The translations under genes were made by a program, and so were the position numbers. From JAIRTY01 sp050257395 (GTDB taxonomy: Bacteria > Actinomycetota > Actinomycetes > Streptosporangiales > Streptosporangiaceae): a stretch of DNA of 45,546 bases. This document shows, one piece after another, positions 37,158 to 45,153 of the stretch; the stretch's first letter is position 1; every line of letters starts with the position of its first letter. The stretch covers positions 1-45,546 of the forward strand of contig JBLMWU010000286.1 of the NCBI GenBank assembly GCA_050257395.1, read 5' to 3'. The notes below the pieces were generated by a model. It worked only from the letters and a program-made list of their open reading frames with translations, had not been told where the DNA came from and did no database searches.

Positions 37158-38810
37158 ATGAGTGATGGCGGCGGGGGAGTGCCCGCACTGGTGCTCGGCC
37201 CGCTGCTCCGCTACGTCAGCGAGACCGAGGCCTCGATCTGGGTCGAGACCGACCGGCCGTGTGAGGTCGCGGTCCTCGGGCACCGGGCACCGACCTTCGA
37301 GGTGGCCGGGCACCACTACGCGCTGGTGATGATCGGGGGCCTGCGGCCGGGCAGCGAGCAGGAGTACCAGGTCGCGCTCGACGGCGTGGTCCGCTGGCCG
37401 GAGCCGGATTCGGAGTTCCCGCCGAGCGTGCTGCGGACCCTGGAGCCGGGCCGGCCGCTGCGGCTGGCCTTCGGCTCCTGCCGGATCGCGGAACTGCCAC
37501 CCCCGCGGGGCGCGCGCGGACGCGCACGGCATGACCAGGAGCACGGGGTGGACGCGCTGGCCGCCTGCGCCCTGGGCCTGCCGGACGCGCCGCGGGAACA
37601 GTGGCCGGACCTCCTGCTCATGATCGGCGACCAGGTCTACGCGGACGAGGTGGGCCCGGCGACGCGCGAGTTCATCCGGCAGCGCCGGGACCCGGCGCAG
37701 CCGCCCGGCTACCAGGTCGCGGACTTCGAGGAGTACTGCTTCCTGTACCGGGAGGCCTGGAGCGAACCGTCGGTGCGCTGGCTGCTGTCAACCGTCCCCA
37801 CCGCGATGATCTTCGACGACCACGACGTGCACGACGACTGGAACATCTCGTCGTCCTGGCGCCGCGACTACCAGGCCACGCCGTGGTGGCCGGGCCGGAT
37901 CAACTCCGCCTTCATGAGCTACTGGCTGTACCAGCACCTCGGCAACCTTTCCCCCGGCGACCTGCGCGCGGATGAACTGTGGCGCAAGGTGCGGGAACCG
38001 GGTGACGCGGCGGCCGTGCTCAGCGACTTCGCCGCCCGCGCGGACCGGGAGCCAGCGGGCATCTGGTGGAGCTTCCAGCGCACCTTCGGGAAGGTGCGGG
38101 TCGTCGTGATCGACTCCCGGGCCGGCCGGGTGCTGGAGGACGGCAACCGGCGGATGATCAGCGAGGCGGAATGGCAGTGGGTGACCCGGTCGGTGTCCGG
38201 CGACTGGGAGCACGTGGTCCTCGCCACGTCGCTGCCGCTGCTGCTGCCGCCGGGAGTCCACGCCATGGAGGCGTGGAACGAGGCCGTGTGCGGCGGGGCC
38301 TGGGGGCGGCGTCCCGCCCGGACGGGTGAACGGCTGCGGCGGGCCTTCGACCTGGAGCACTGGGCCGCCTTCGGGAAGTCGTTCACGGCCTTCGAGGACC
38401 TGCTCGCCGGGCTCGCGGGCGGCGCGTACGGCAGCGCGCCCGCGACGGTGACCGTCATCTCGGGCGACATCCACCACAGCTACCTCGCCGCGGTCGACCT
38501 CCCGGCCAGCGGGCACCCGCGCAGCGCCGTGTACCAGGCGGTCTGCTCGCCGATCCACAACGCCCTGCCGCGCTCGTTCCGGCTGGGGCAGGAGGCCGTG
38601 ACCTCGCGCGCGGGCTCGGTGGCCGGCACCGCTCTCGCCCGGCTCGCCGGGGTCAGGAAACCGCGCATCGGCTGGCGGATCACCCGCGGTCCCTGGTTCG
38701 ACAACATGCTCGCCACGCTGGAGTACGACGGGCCGGGGGCGCGCATCAGCTTCGCCCGCCCCGCCGGGCCCGCGAGCCTGCAGCCGGTGTGCGAAACCGG
38801 GCTGAGCTGA
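37158..38810 (+). CDS. PhoD-like metallophosphoesterase without a signal peptide
   Basis: The 550-residue protein is of the PhoD-like phosphatase group. An N-terminal beta domain (LLRYVSETEASIWVETDRPC, then VMIGGLRPGSEQEYQVALDG) precedes the catalytic core, which starts at RLAFGSCRI. Metal-binding motifs are LLLMIGDQVYADE (152-164), MIFDDHDVHDDWNI (217-230) and VISGDIHHSYLAAVD. Secreted PhoD has a Tat signal; here the N-terminus (MSDGGGGVPALVLG) has none, so the enzyme is probably cytoplasmic. The substrate is unknown. ATG 37158 has TAGAAG 6 nt upstream, a weak leaderless-type signal, and no ribosome binding site. It seems to be a single-gene unit. Confidence 0.88.
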   Translation: MSDGGGGVPALVLGPLLRYVSETEASIWVETDRPCEVAVLGHRAPTFEVAGHHYALVMIGGLRPGSEQEYQVALDGVVRWPEPDSEFPPSVLRTLEPGRPLRLAFGSCRIAELPPPRGARGRARHDQEHGVDALAACALGLPDAPREQWPDLLLMIGDQVYADEVGPATREFIRQRRDPAQPPGYQVADFEEYCFLYREAWSEPSVRWLLSTVPTAMIFDDHDVHDDWNISSSWRRDYQATPWWPGRINSAFMSYWLYQHLGNLSPGDLRADELWRKVREPGDAAAVLSDFAARADREPAGIWWSFQRTFGKVRVVVIDSRAGRVLEDGNRRMISEAEWQWVTRSVSGDWEHVVLATSLPLLLPPGVHAMEAWNEAVCGGAWGRRPARTGERLRRAFDLEHWAAFGKSFTAFEDLLAGLAGGAYGSAPATVTVISGDIHHSYLAAVDLPASGHPRSAVYQAVCSPIHNALPRSFRLGQEAVTSRAGSVAGTALARLAGVRKPRIGWRITRGPWFDNMLATLEYDGPGARISFARPAGPASLQPVCETGLS

Positions 38811-38912
38811 ATCCCGCAACCTGCCCCTGGTCACATTCACGGGCCGCGATCAGTCATGCCCAGTGAGGCGGGCCGCCGCCCGTGACCGTGCCGCCCGCGG
38901 GAAGGAGCAGAG

Positions 38913-39353
38913 ATGGCACCCATCGTGCTGACGATCGACATCGCCTGCCCGCCAGGAGATGTCTACAGCTACGCGACCGACCCCACCCGGTTCCCGGAAT
39001 GGCAGGACGACGTCGTGAGCACGCGTGTCGTGGCAGGCACGCCGCCGGAGGCGGGGGCGCGGTTCACCACGACCCGCCGTATCGGCCGCTCCGAGCGGAC
39101 GATGACCCAGGAAGTCACCGAGGCCAGCCCGCCGGGCGGGTGGGCCGTCCGCGGCATCGACGGGCCGATCAGGCCGAACGTGACGCTGACCGTCGAGCCC
39201 GCCGGAGACGGGACGAGGTCCCGGGCGACGTTCACCTTCGACTACCAGGGCCACGGGGCCGGCGCGCTGCTGGTGCCGCTGGTGCGCCGCATGACCGCCA
39301 GAGGCGCCCCCGTGAGTCTGCGGCACCTGAAGGACCATCTCGAGCGCCGCTGA
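38913..39353 (+). CDS. SRPBCC-family protein
   Basis: The 146-residue protein has the START/polyketide-cyclase-like fold: IVLTIDIACPPGDVYSYATD, PTRFPEWQDDVVSTRVV, GARFTTTRRIG, GGWAVRGIDGPIRPNVTLTV, RSRATFTFDYQGHGAGALLV, then a long C-terminal helix with LVRRMTARGAPVSLRHLKDH. Such proteins bind hydrophobic ligands in a deep cavity; the ligand is unknown. ATG 38913 has GGGAAGGAGC upstream, a good ribosome binding site. A weak inverted repeat (CACGGGC and GCCCGTG) lies between it and the PhoD-like gene, and no partner is evident. Confidence 0.87.
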   Translation: MAPIVLTIDIACPPGDVYSYATDPTRFPEWQDDVVSTRVVAGTPPEAGARFTTTRRIGRSERTMTQEVTEASPPGGWAVRGIDGPIRPNVTLTVEPAGDGTRSRATFTFDYQGHGAGALLVPLVRRMTARGAPVSLRHLKDHLERR

Positions 39354-39479
39354 CCGGCTGTTGCTTTCGCCCGGGTGCTGGGTGACGTTGGACTCTGCCG
39401 GGGGATCGCGCCGGGCCGCAGGCTGGAGGCCTGAGCGCGAGCCGCCGGCCGGCCGCTGCGCGCCCATGAGGGGGAAGTG

Positions 39480-40079
39480 ATGCGTCACTGGAGGACGGCC
39501 GTTCTGGTGGCCGCGGCCGGGGCATTAGCCGCCGGGTGCACAAGCGCGGGGATAAGCCCATCGCCGGGCACGTCGTCAGCGCCGGTGGTCAAATCCGTGC
39601 CGGACCTCATCGGGAAAGGGCTCGCGACCGCGGAGACCGACGCCCAGGCGGCGGGCTTCACCAACATCGCGACCCACGACGCGAGCGGGCGGGGCCGGAT
39701 CCAGATCCTCGACCGTGACTGGAAGGTCTGCTCCCAGGCGCCCGCCGCGGGCACCAGCGCCAGCACCGCCAGCCAGCTCGACCTGGGCGCGGTCAAGCTC
39801 GCCGAGACGTGCCCGGCCGCCGGCCAGGGCACCGCGCCGCCTTCCCCGGTGGCCGAGGGCGATCCGATGCCCAGCCTTGCCGGCCGCAGCCTGAACGTGG
39901 CCGTCGCCGCGCTGCCGTCCAGCACCAGCGTCACGGCCAGGGACATCAGCGGCAAGGGCCGGCTGGTGATCATCCAGAGCAACTGGCAGGTGTGCACCCA
40001 GCGCCCCCGGCCCGGCGTGACGTTCCGCGGCCAGCCGGTCAGCTTCGGGGTGGTCAAGTTCGGGGAGTCCTGCCCCTGA
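39480..40079 (+). CDS. PASTA-domain lipoprotein
   Basis: The 199-residue protein is an exported lipoprotein: TAVLVAAAGALAAGC gives a signal and lipobox (LAAGC, Cys about residue 20). A Ser/Pro linker leads to two PASTA-like repeats. Repeat 1 is VPDLIGKGLATAETDAQAAG (about 41-60), FTNIATHDASGRGRIQILD, WKVCSQAPAAG. Repeat 2 is MPSLAGRSLNVAVAALPSST, TARDISGKGRLVIIQSNWQV, CTQRPRPGV. Each carries the GRG/GKGR...I...W.VC..P core and two Cys, so a disulfide is likely. PASTA domains bind peptidoglycan or beta-lactam-like ligands on Ser/Thr kinases; here they stand without a kinase. ATG 39480 has GGGG upstream. Confidence 0.85.
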   Translation: MRHWRTAVLVAAAGALAAGCTSAGISPSPGTSSAPVVKSVPDLIGKGLATAETDAQAAGFTNIATHDASGRGRIQILDRDWKVCSQAPAAGTSASTASQLDLGAVKLAETCPAAGQGTAPPSPVAEGDPMPSLAGRSLNVAVAALPSSTSVTARDISGKGRLVIIQSNWQVCTQRPRPGVTFRGQPVSFGVVKFGESCP

Positions 40080-40094
40080 CGGGCCGGCCCCGGG

Positions 40095-40130
40095 CACGGC
40101 CCGGCCCGGCTGCTGCCGGGCCGGGCCGTG
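40095..40130. terminator. Perfect 15-bp bidirectional terminator hairpin
   Basis: The arms 40095-40109 and 40116-40130 are perfectly complementary around the 6-nt loop CTGCTG. It lies between the convergent PASTA and secreted-protein genes, 16 nt past one stop and 17 nt past the other. Confidence 0.85.
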
Positions 40131-40147
40131 GGGCCGCTGGTGAGCGG

Positions 40148-41533
40148 TTACCGGCGGTGCAGCCAGACGTCGAAGTTCTGGCCGGCCTGGCCGAGCAGCG
40201 ACGCGCTCATGACCGGGATCCCCGCCGCGGTGCCGTCAACGGTGTGGAAGAACAGCCTGGTGGCCCAGGGCCCGATGACGCTGCCCCGGTCGCCGCTGTA
40301 GGTGGTGACGCGGGTCGCGGTGAACCGCCAGAGCCGGGTGTCGGCCGTGGGCGGGGTCACCGCCGCGCTGTCGACCGAGCCGAGCACCTCAGCGGTGTTC
40401 AGCGGCATCTGCGCCACATACGGCGCGTTCACCCGCACCGTGTGGGTGTCGCCGCGGGCCTGGTCCACGACGGTGAGGAAGTAGTGCCCGTGCTTGTCGT
40501 AGTAGATGCTCAGCCTCAGCCGGTCACCGGGCTGCGGGCTCACCGCGAACGCGCCCGACGTGGCGCTGGTGGCGTAGCGGACGCTGCCCGGACCGCCGCC
40601 GGCGGTCACGGTGATGTCGGCGTGCGGCCGCGGAGTGGGCCCGCCGTTGTGGCCCAGGGTGATCAGCGCGGAGCCGCCGTTGGCGGCCGGCGTCTGCGCG
40701 GCCGGCACGGTCAGCGTGGCCGAGACGAACCGGAACGGGCCGGTGCTGTTCTCATAGCCGGCCAGGCCCTGGGTGTAGACGCGGGGCAGCGCACGCAGCC
40801 AGATGCTGAAGTTGGCGCGGCCGTTCCACAGGCCGGACGGGCTCGCGACCACGGTCGTCCTGCTGCTGGAGCCGGTGCTGGCGATGTACTTGCGGGTCGT
40901 CCAGGGCCCGGTGAGCGTGCCGCGGTCGCCGCGGTAGGTGGTCAGGTGGCTGTTGGTGAACTGCCACATCCGGGTGTCGGCCTGCGGCGGGTTCACCGTC
41001 TCGACGACGGTCCCGGCGAGCCAGGCCCGGTCGTAGATGACCCGGCCCACCGTCAGCCGGACGGTCCGGGAGATGCCCTGGGTGTAGTCGGAGGCGGTGA
41101 AGTAGTCGTATCCCTTCTTGTTGTGATAGATGCTGATCGCCAGCCGGTCACCCACCCCCGGGCTCAGCCGCAGTACCTGGCTGTGGCCGTCCCAGGTGGC
41201 GATCGTCACGCTGCCAGCGCCGCCGCCAGCCCTGACCATGATGGTGGCGGTTGGCGGTATGGCTCCGGCGTCGCGGGTGAGCTGGATGACCGCGTCCCCG
41301 TTGTTGCGGGCCGGCAGGGTGCGGGCCGGGACCGTCAGGGTCGTCGAAACGAAGCGGAACCAGCGCCCGGTGGCCGAATAGCCGGACCAGTTCAGGTTGT
41401 AGATGGCCGATCCGGGCGCGGGCGGTACTGCCGTGACCGCAGTAGCGGTGCCGGCCCCGCCGAACCCGATCGTGGTGAGCGCGGCGGACGCCGCGGCAGC
41501 GGCGATAAGACCGCGCCTGATGAGGCTGCGCAT
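40148..41533 (-). CDS. Secreted protein with two duplicated beta-rich domains (G1-peptidase-like)
   Basis: The 461-residue protein has a signal peptide (MRSLIRRGLIAAAAASAALT and on to about residue 35) and then two repeats of about 208 residues. FRFVSTTLTVPA (59-70) recurs as FRFVSATLTVPA (267-278). GDRLAISIYHNKKGYDYF recurs as GDRLRLSIYYDKHGHYFL, and ADTRMWQFTNSHLTTYRGDR recurs as ADTRLWRFTATRVTTYSGDR. The opening NWSGYSATG and strand-rich pattern resemble G1/eqolisin-type peptidase folds, but I cannot place the catalytic Gln and Glu, so it may be a non-catalytic binding protein. ATG 41533 has GGGGG 9 nt upstream. It has a long leader region with no clear promoter partner and is convergent with the PASTA gene. 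Confidence 0.75.
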   Translation of the reverse strand: MRSLIRRGLIAAAAASAALTTIGFGGAGTATAVTAVPPAPGSAIYNLNWSGYSATGRWFRFVSTTLTVPARTLPARNNGDAVIQLTRDAGAIPPTATIMVRAGGGAGSVTIATWDGHSQVLRLSPGVGDRLAISIYHNKKGYDYFTASDYTQGISRTVRLTVGRVIYDRAWLAGTVVETVNPPQADTRMWQFTNSHLTTYRGDRGTLTGPWTTRKYIASTGSSSRTTVVASPSGLWNGRANFSIWLRALPRVYTQGLAGYENSTGPFRFVSATLTVPAAQTPAANGGSALITLGHNGGPTPRPHADITVTAGGGPGSVRYATSATSGAFAVSPQPGDRLRLSIYYDKHGHYFLTVVDQARGDTHTVRVNAPYVAQMPLNTAEVLGSVDSAAVTPPTADTRLWRFTATRVTTYSGDRGSVIGPWATRLFFHTVDGTAAGIPVMSASLLGQAGQNFDVWLHRR

Positions 41534-41801
41534 GGTGAAAGACCCCCGTCGGCCTGGAAGCCGTGACCCGCACGGGCCTGGCGTGAGCAGTGATCCCGCC
41601 ACTGCCGTGCCCGCCGTTGGTTCCAGGCCCCAGCCGCCGGTGGATGCGCCCCCGCGGCGGCCGCAACGGTGCCGCCAGGCCCAGCTGACGGGTTACCCCG
41701 CCATAACTACACATTGCCAGGAATCGAATACCCTGCGGCAGGGCCGAATGGCCGGATCCGGGGGACGAATGTCTCCCGGATGGGCCCTGGAAAGGCGGTG
41801 C
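41534..41801. other. Intergenic leader region
   Basis: This 268-bp stretch lies between the secreted-protein start and the stop of the F420-reductase-like gene. On the minus strand GTAGTTATGG near 41700 could be a -10, which would give a leader of about 160 nt. A short stretch resembling part of a cyclic-di-AMP riboswitch is present but misplaced. I support no gene or riboswitch here. Confidence 0.35.
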
Positions 41802-42482
41802 CTAATCGCCCGCGGCTGCCAGCGCCCCGCGGATCACGCCGGCATCCGCGGGCACGCCGGGCGAGGCGGCGAAGTTCTCGTCGCCACCCGCATACACCGT
41901 GCCGTACGCCGGGGTGCCGGGCTGGAACCGCCTGCCCTCGGCGAGCGGGCCGGCGTCGACCGCGTCATAGCCGATCGCGTCCAGGAATGCCGACACGGCG
42001 GCCTTGGCCTGCGCGTCGTCACCCGCAATGGGCAGCGCGGAGCGCTCGGCGGAACCGGCCGGGCGGGCCAGCGCCTGGAGGTGCCGGAAGAAGATGTTGT
42101 TGAACCCCTTGACCACCCGGGCGCCCGCCAGGTGCTGCTGCAGCAGCTCGCTGCTGGTGGCCGAGCCGCTGTCCAGCTCGGGGAACTGCCCGTCGCGCGC
42201 CGGATAGTAGTTGCCGGTGTCGATGACCGGCTTCCCGGCGAGCGGCGCGGCGGGCACGCTCCGGAACGCCTTCAGCGGGATGGTCACGACCACGATGTCA
42301 CCCGCGGTGGCCGCCTCGGCCGGCGTGGCGGCCCGGGCATGCGGGCCCAGCTCCCCGGTCAGCCCGCCAAGGGTCTCCGGCCCGCGCGAATTGCTCAGCA
42401 CCACGTCGTAGCCGGCCGCCACAGCCAGCCGGGCGACCGTGCCGCCGATCATCCCCGCGCCTATCAGTCCGATCGTCGTCAT
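41802..42482 (-). CDS. NADPH-dependent F420 reductase-like oxidoreductase
   Basis: The 226-residue protein starts with a Rossmann motif, TIGLIGAGMIGGTVARLAVA (4-23), with SNSR (about 34-37) marking NADP binding. It continues with DIVVVTIPLKAFRSVP, GKPVIDTGNYYPARDG, GARVVKGFNNIFFRHLQAL and DDAQAKAAVSAFLDAIGYDA. These match the NAD(P)-binding F420-reductase/YqaB-like group, which passes hydride between NADP and F420; many members use other acceptors. ATG 42482 begins the family-like part; its ribosome binding site is weak. It is divergent from the VOC gene at 42554 (71 bp apart). Confidence 0.85.
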   Translation of the reverse strand: MTTIGLIGAGMIGGTVARLAVAAGYDVVLSNSRGPETLGGLTGELGPHARAATPAEAATAGDIVVVTIPLKAFRSVPAAPLAGKPVIDTGNYYPARDGQFPELDSGSATSSELLQQHLAGARVVKGFNNIFFRHLQALARPAGSAERSALPIAGDDAQAKAAVSAFLDAIGYDAVDAGPLAEGRRFQPGTPAYGTVYAGGDENFAASPGVPADAGVIRGALAAAGD

Positions 42483-42540
42483 GCCTGCGGCAACCCCGGG
42501 CGGCCGCCGTGGCATTCCCCGGATCCCGGCCGGGCTCTGG

Positions 42541-42546
42541 CAGACT
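42541..42546 (+). promoter_or_regulatory. Leaderless-type -10 hexamer of the VOC gene
   Basis: CAGACT, seven bases, then ATG 42554. Confidence 0.35.
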
Positions 42547-42553
42547 GCCAGGG

Positions 42554-43000
42554 ATGAGCGACATCCCACCTGACCTGCACATGCTCAACCTGGTGGTCGG
42601 CGACATGCCGGCCAGCCTGGAGTTCTACCGGCGGCTCGGGGTCGCGGTGCCGGGCGGCGGGGACGCCGCCGGTGCCCACGTGCAGCTGCGGATGCCGGGC
42701 GGGTTCAGCCTGGAGCTCGACACCGCCGAATCCGCGCGCCTGTGGCACGCGGCCTGGCGGGCCGGCCCGGCCAGCCCCACGGTGGTCATCGGGTTCTCCC
42801 TGCCGGACCGCGAGGCGGTCGACGAGCGCTACGCGGAGCTGACCTCCGCGGGCTATGCGGGCCGGCAGCCGCCGTTCGACGCGTTCTGGGGCGCGCGCTA
42901 CGCGATCGTCGCCGACCCCGACGGCAACGACGTCGGGCTGATGAGCCCGATCGACGAATCGCGCCGGACCTGGCCGCCGCGGGAATCCCCGGCGGGCTGA
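42554..43000 (+). CDS. VOC-family protein (second copy)
   Basis: The 148-residue protein has two VOC halves: LHMLNLVVGDMPASLEFYRR, LGVAVPGGGDAAGAHVQLRM, then VVIGFSLPDREAVDERYAEL, GYAGRQPPFDAFWGARYAIV and ADPDGNDVGLMSPID. The classical His and Glu metal ligands are not obvious (LHML at the start; NDVGLMS at the end), so it may be a binding or isomerase-like member. ATG 42554 is where the fold begins; CAGACT lies 7 nt upstream. It is convergent with the hydrolase at 43013 (12 nt between stops). Confidence 0.83.
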   Translation: MSDIPPDLHMLNLVVGDMPASLEFYRRLGVAVPGGGDAAGAHVQLRMPGGFSLELDTAESARLWHAAWRAGPASPTVVIGFSLPDREAVDERYAELTSAGYAGRQPPFDAFWGARYAIVADPDGNDVGLMSPIDESRRTWPPRESPAG

Positions 43001-43012
43001 CCGGGCGGTGCG

Positions 43013-43918
43013 TCAGGCGGCGGCCCGCAGGGTCGTGAAGATCTCCGGGTACCGGGCGAGCGCCAGGAAGTGACCCTCGCCCGGGCAGATGGTGAGCCGG
43101 GCGTGCGGGATCCGCGCGGCGAGCCACTCGCCCCAGGCGACGGGGACGGAGCTGTCGGCGTCCCCCTGCCACAGGTGAACCGGCTGGCTGATCTGCTCCG
43201 GGCCGAACCCCCACTCCGACCCGAGGATGCGGTACTCGTCGACCGCCCCGGCGGGATCGCGCAGGCCCCCGGCCATCGCCCCGGCGAACCAGCCCGGGGG
43301 AAGCTCCCGGGCCAGCGCCCGCGACGGCTCGTCGAGCATCGCCAGCGACAGCCGGAGGAACGCGCCCGGTGCCCGCCGGGCGGCCCCGCCCATGACCCGG
43401 AACGCGATCCGGTCCAGCCACGGGGCCCGCACCGAGCAGTAGCTGAACACCCGGTCCAGCGCGCTGGTGTCACCGGTCGCCGCGCTGGGCGGCAGGCTGC
43501 TCGCCACCAGTCCCACCGCGCGCACCCGCCCGGGCAGCGCGAACGCGCAGGCCGCCGCGTACGGGCCGCCAGCCGACCAGCCGAGCACCAGGAACCGCTG
43601 CACGCCCAGCGCATCGGCGAGTCCCGCCACGTCGGCCGGCCAGTCCAGCAGCGACCGGCCCGGGCTGCGGGACGAGAGGCCGACACCGGGCCGGTCGGGT
43701 GAGATGACCCGCACGCCGGCCGCGCGTGCGGCCGCGTCGCAGCCGCGGATGTCCAGCCGGCAGGTGAGCCCGCCGTGACAGCTGACCAGCACCTCCCCGC
43801 CCGGATCGCCGTACTCGGCATACCCGAGCACCCGGCCGTCCGGCAGCCGCACCGTGCGGTTCTCCCAGGCCGCGGCACCCGCGGGGACAGCCGGGCCGCG
43901 GCCGCGCATCCCGGTCAC
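43013..43918 (-). CDS. Alpha/beta hydrolase
   Basis: A 301-residue hydrolase of the esterase/lipase type: GRVLGYAEYGDPGGEVLVSC, HGGLTCRLDIRG, ISPDRPGVGLSSRSPGRSLL, the nucleophile elbow VLGWSAGGPYAAACAFALPG (Ser115), the acid in VHLWQGDADSSVPV and His in CPGEGHFLALARYP. Helical inserts (about 150-215) form a cap. GTG 43918 overlaps the MFS stop as GTGA, so it is translated with the transporter upstream. Hydrolase plus exporter is a common pairing for handling a toxic or signalling small molecule, though the substrate is unknown here. Confidence 0.87.
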   Translation of the reverse strand: MTGMRGRGPAVPAGAAAWENRTVRLPDGRVLGYAEYGDPGGEVLVSCHGGLTCRLDIRGCDAAARAAGVRVISPDRPGVGLSSRSPGRSLLDWPADVAGLADALGVQRFLVLGWSAGGPYAAACAFALPGRVRAVGLVASSLPPSAATGDTSALDRVFSYCSVRAPWLDRIAFRVMGGAARRAPGAFLRLSLAMLDEPSRALARELPPGWFAGAMAGGLRDPAGAVDEYRILGSEWGFGPEQISQPVHLWQGDADSSVPVAWGEWLAARIPHARLTICPGEGHFLALARYPEIFTTLRAAA

Positions 43919-45153
43919 CCCTTCCTCCCGCCGCCGGGGCGGGCGGGCCGGAGCGGGGCGGTGGCCCGGCACAGGAAGAACGCGGCCGCGAGCAGCACGG
44001 CGGCGGCCGAGAGCCCGTGCTTGACGCCGACGTGGTCGCTGAGGAAACCGATCATCGGCGGCCCGGCGAGGAAGGCCACGTAGCCGAGGGAGGCCGCGGT
44101 GCTCACCCGGCCCGCCGCGTACCGGGGGTCGTCGGCCGCGGCGCTGAGGCCCACCGGGAACCCGAGCGACGTGCCGAGCCCCATGGCCGCGGCGCCGGCC
44201 AGGGCGGCCGCCAGGACCGGGCCGAAGTCGATCAGCAGCAGGCCGCCCAGCGCGGTGAGGGTGCTGACCTGCAGCACCCGGACCCGGCCGTAGGCGTCGA
44301 TCAGCCGCGGGCCGAACCAGCGCCCAGCGGTCATCCCGGTCAGGAAAACCGCGAACGTGAGGGTGCCGAGGACGGCCGCGGTGCGGTAGCCGTCGATGAC
44401 CGCGAGGCTCAGCCAGTCGTTCCCGGCCCCCTCGGTGACGGTCATGCACAGGACGAACAGGCCGATCAGCACGGTGCGGGGCTCGAGCCAGGCGGCGAAC
44501 GGGCTGCGCCGGGGCGGGACCTGGCCGGCCGTGGCCGGGTGGCCCGGGGAATGCGGGGCCCCGATGAAGCCGCGGGGCAGGACCGGCATGGTGGCCGCGA
44601 GCAGCGCCGCCACCGCCAGCAGGTGCACGGTGACCGGCACGCCGAGGGCGACCATGGCCGCGCTGAGGGCCGCCCCGGCCACGGTGCCGATGCTCCACCC
44701 CGCGTGGAACCGGGGCATGACCGAGCGGGCCAGCGCCTGCTCCACGGCGGCCCCCTGCACGTTGATGGCGACGTCCCAGGACGCACCGCCGAAGCCGAAC
44801 GCGAACAGCCCCACGGCCACCGGGGCGACGCCGTGGGTGTAGCCCACCGCGATGGTGGCCAGCCCGGCGGACCCGGCCACCGGCATCACCGCCGCGGTGC
44901 GGCGCTCGCCCAGCCAGGTGATGATCACCCCGGACAGCGGCGTGGCGATCCCCGAGCCGGCCGCGCCCGCGAGCAGGATGAGGCCGAGCGCACCGGGGGA
45001 CACGTGCAGCACGGCCCGGATCTGCGGGATCCGGGCGGCCCAGCTCGCGAACGAGAAGCCGGCGCCGATGAACGAGGCGGTGACGGCGCGGCTGGCGGTG
45101 CGGAGCGCGGCGCTGTCAGGCACGCGCGCGGCGGGGCCGCGGACGGCGGTCAC
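43915..45153 (-). CDS. Major facilitator superfamily transporter
   Basis: A 412-residue protein with about 12 hydrophobic segments. MFS landmarks are ASFIGAGFSFASWAARIPQI, the loop-2 motif GERRTAAVMPVAGSAGLATI (after GVIITWLGERR), ALARSVMPRFHAGWSIGTVA and GRWFGPRLIDAYGRVRVLQ in the second half. Similarity to YbjJ-like transporters fits, where a SFIGAGF and FHAGWSIG are typical. Substrate and direction cannot be read from sequence. GTG 45153 is the only start near the first segment; its ribosome binding site is weak. The alpha/beta hydrolase follows by a 4-nt overlap, so both form one operon. Confidence 0.88.
   Translation of the reverse strand: MTAVRGPAARVPDSAALRTASRAVTASFIGAGFSFASWAARIPQIRAVLHVSPGALGLILLAGAAGSGIATPLSGVIITWLGERRTAAVMPVAGSAGLATIAVGYTHGVAPVAVGLFAFGFGGASWDVAINVQGAAVEQALARSVMPRFHAGWSIGTVAGAALSAAMVALGVPVTVHLLAVAALLAATMPVLPRGFIGAPHSPGHPATAGQVPPRRSPFAAWLEPRTVLIGLFVLCMTVTEGAGNDWLSLAVIDGYRTAAVLGTLTFAVFLTGMTAGRWFGPRLIDAYGRVRVLQVSTLTALGGLLLIDFGPVLAAALAGAAAMGLGTSLGFPVGLSAAADDPRYAAGRVSTAASLGYVAFLAGPPMIGFLSDHVGVKHGLSAAAVLLAAAFFLCRATAPLRPARPGGGRKG

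Noticed and set aside
41681..41700. A stretch in the leader of the secreted protein that resembles part of a cyclic-di-AMP riboswitch
   Set aside because: The motif lies near the far 5' end rather than next to the closing helix, and the other conserved parts were not found.
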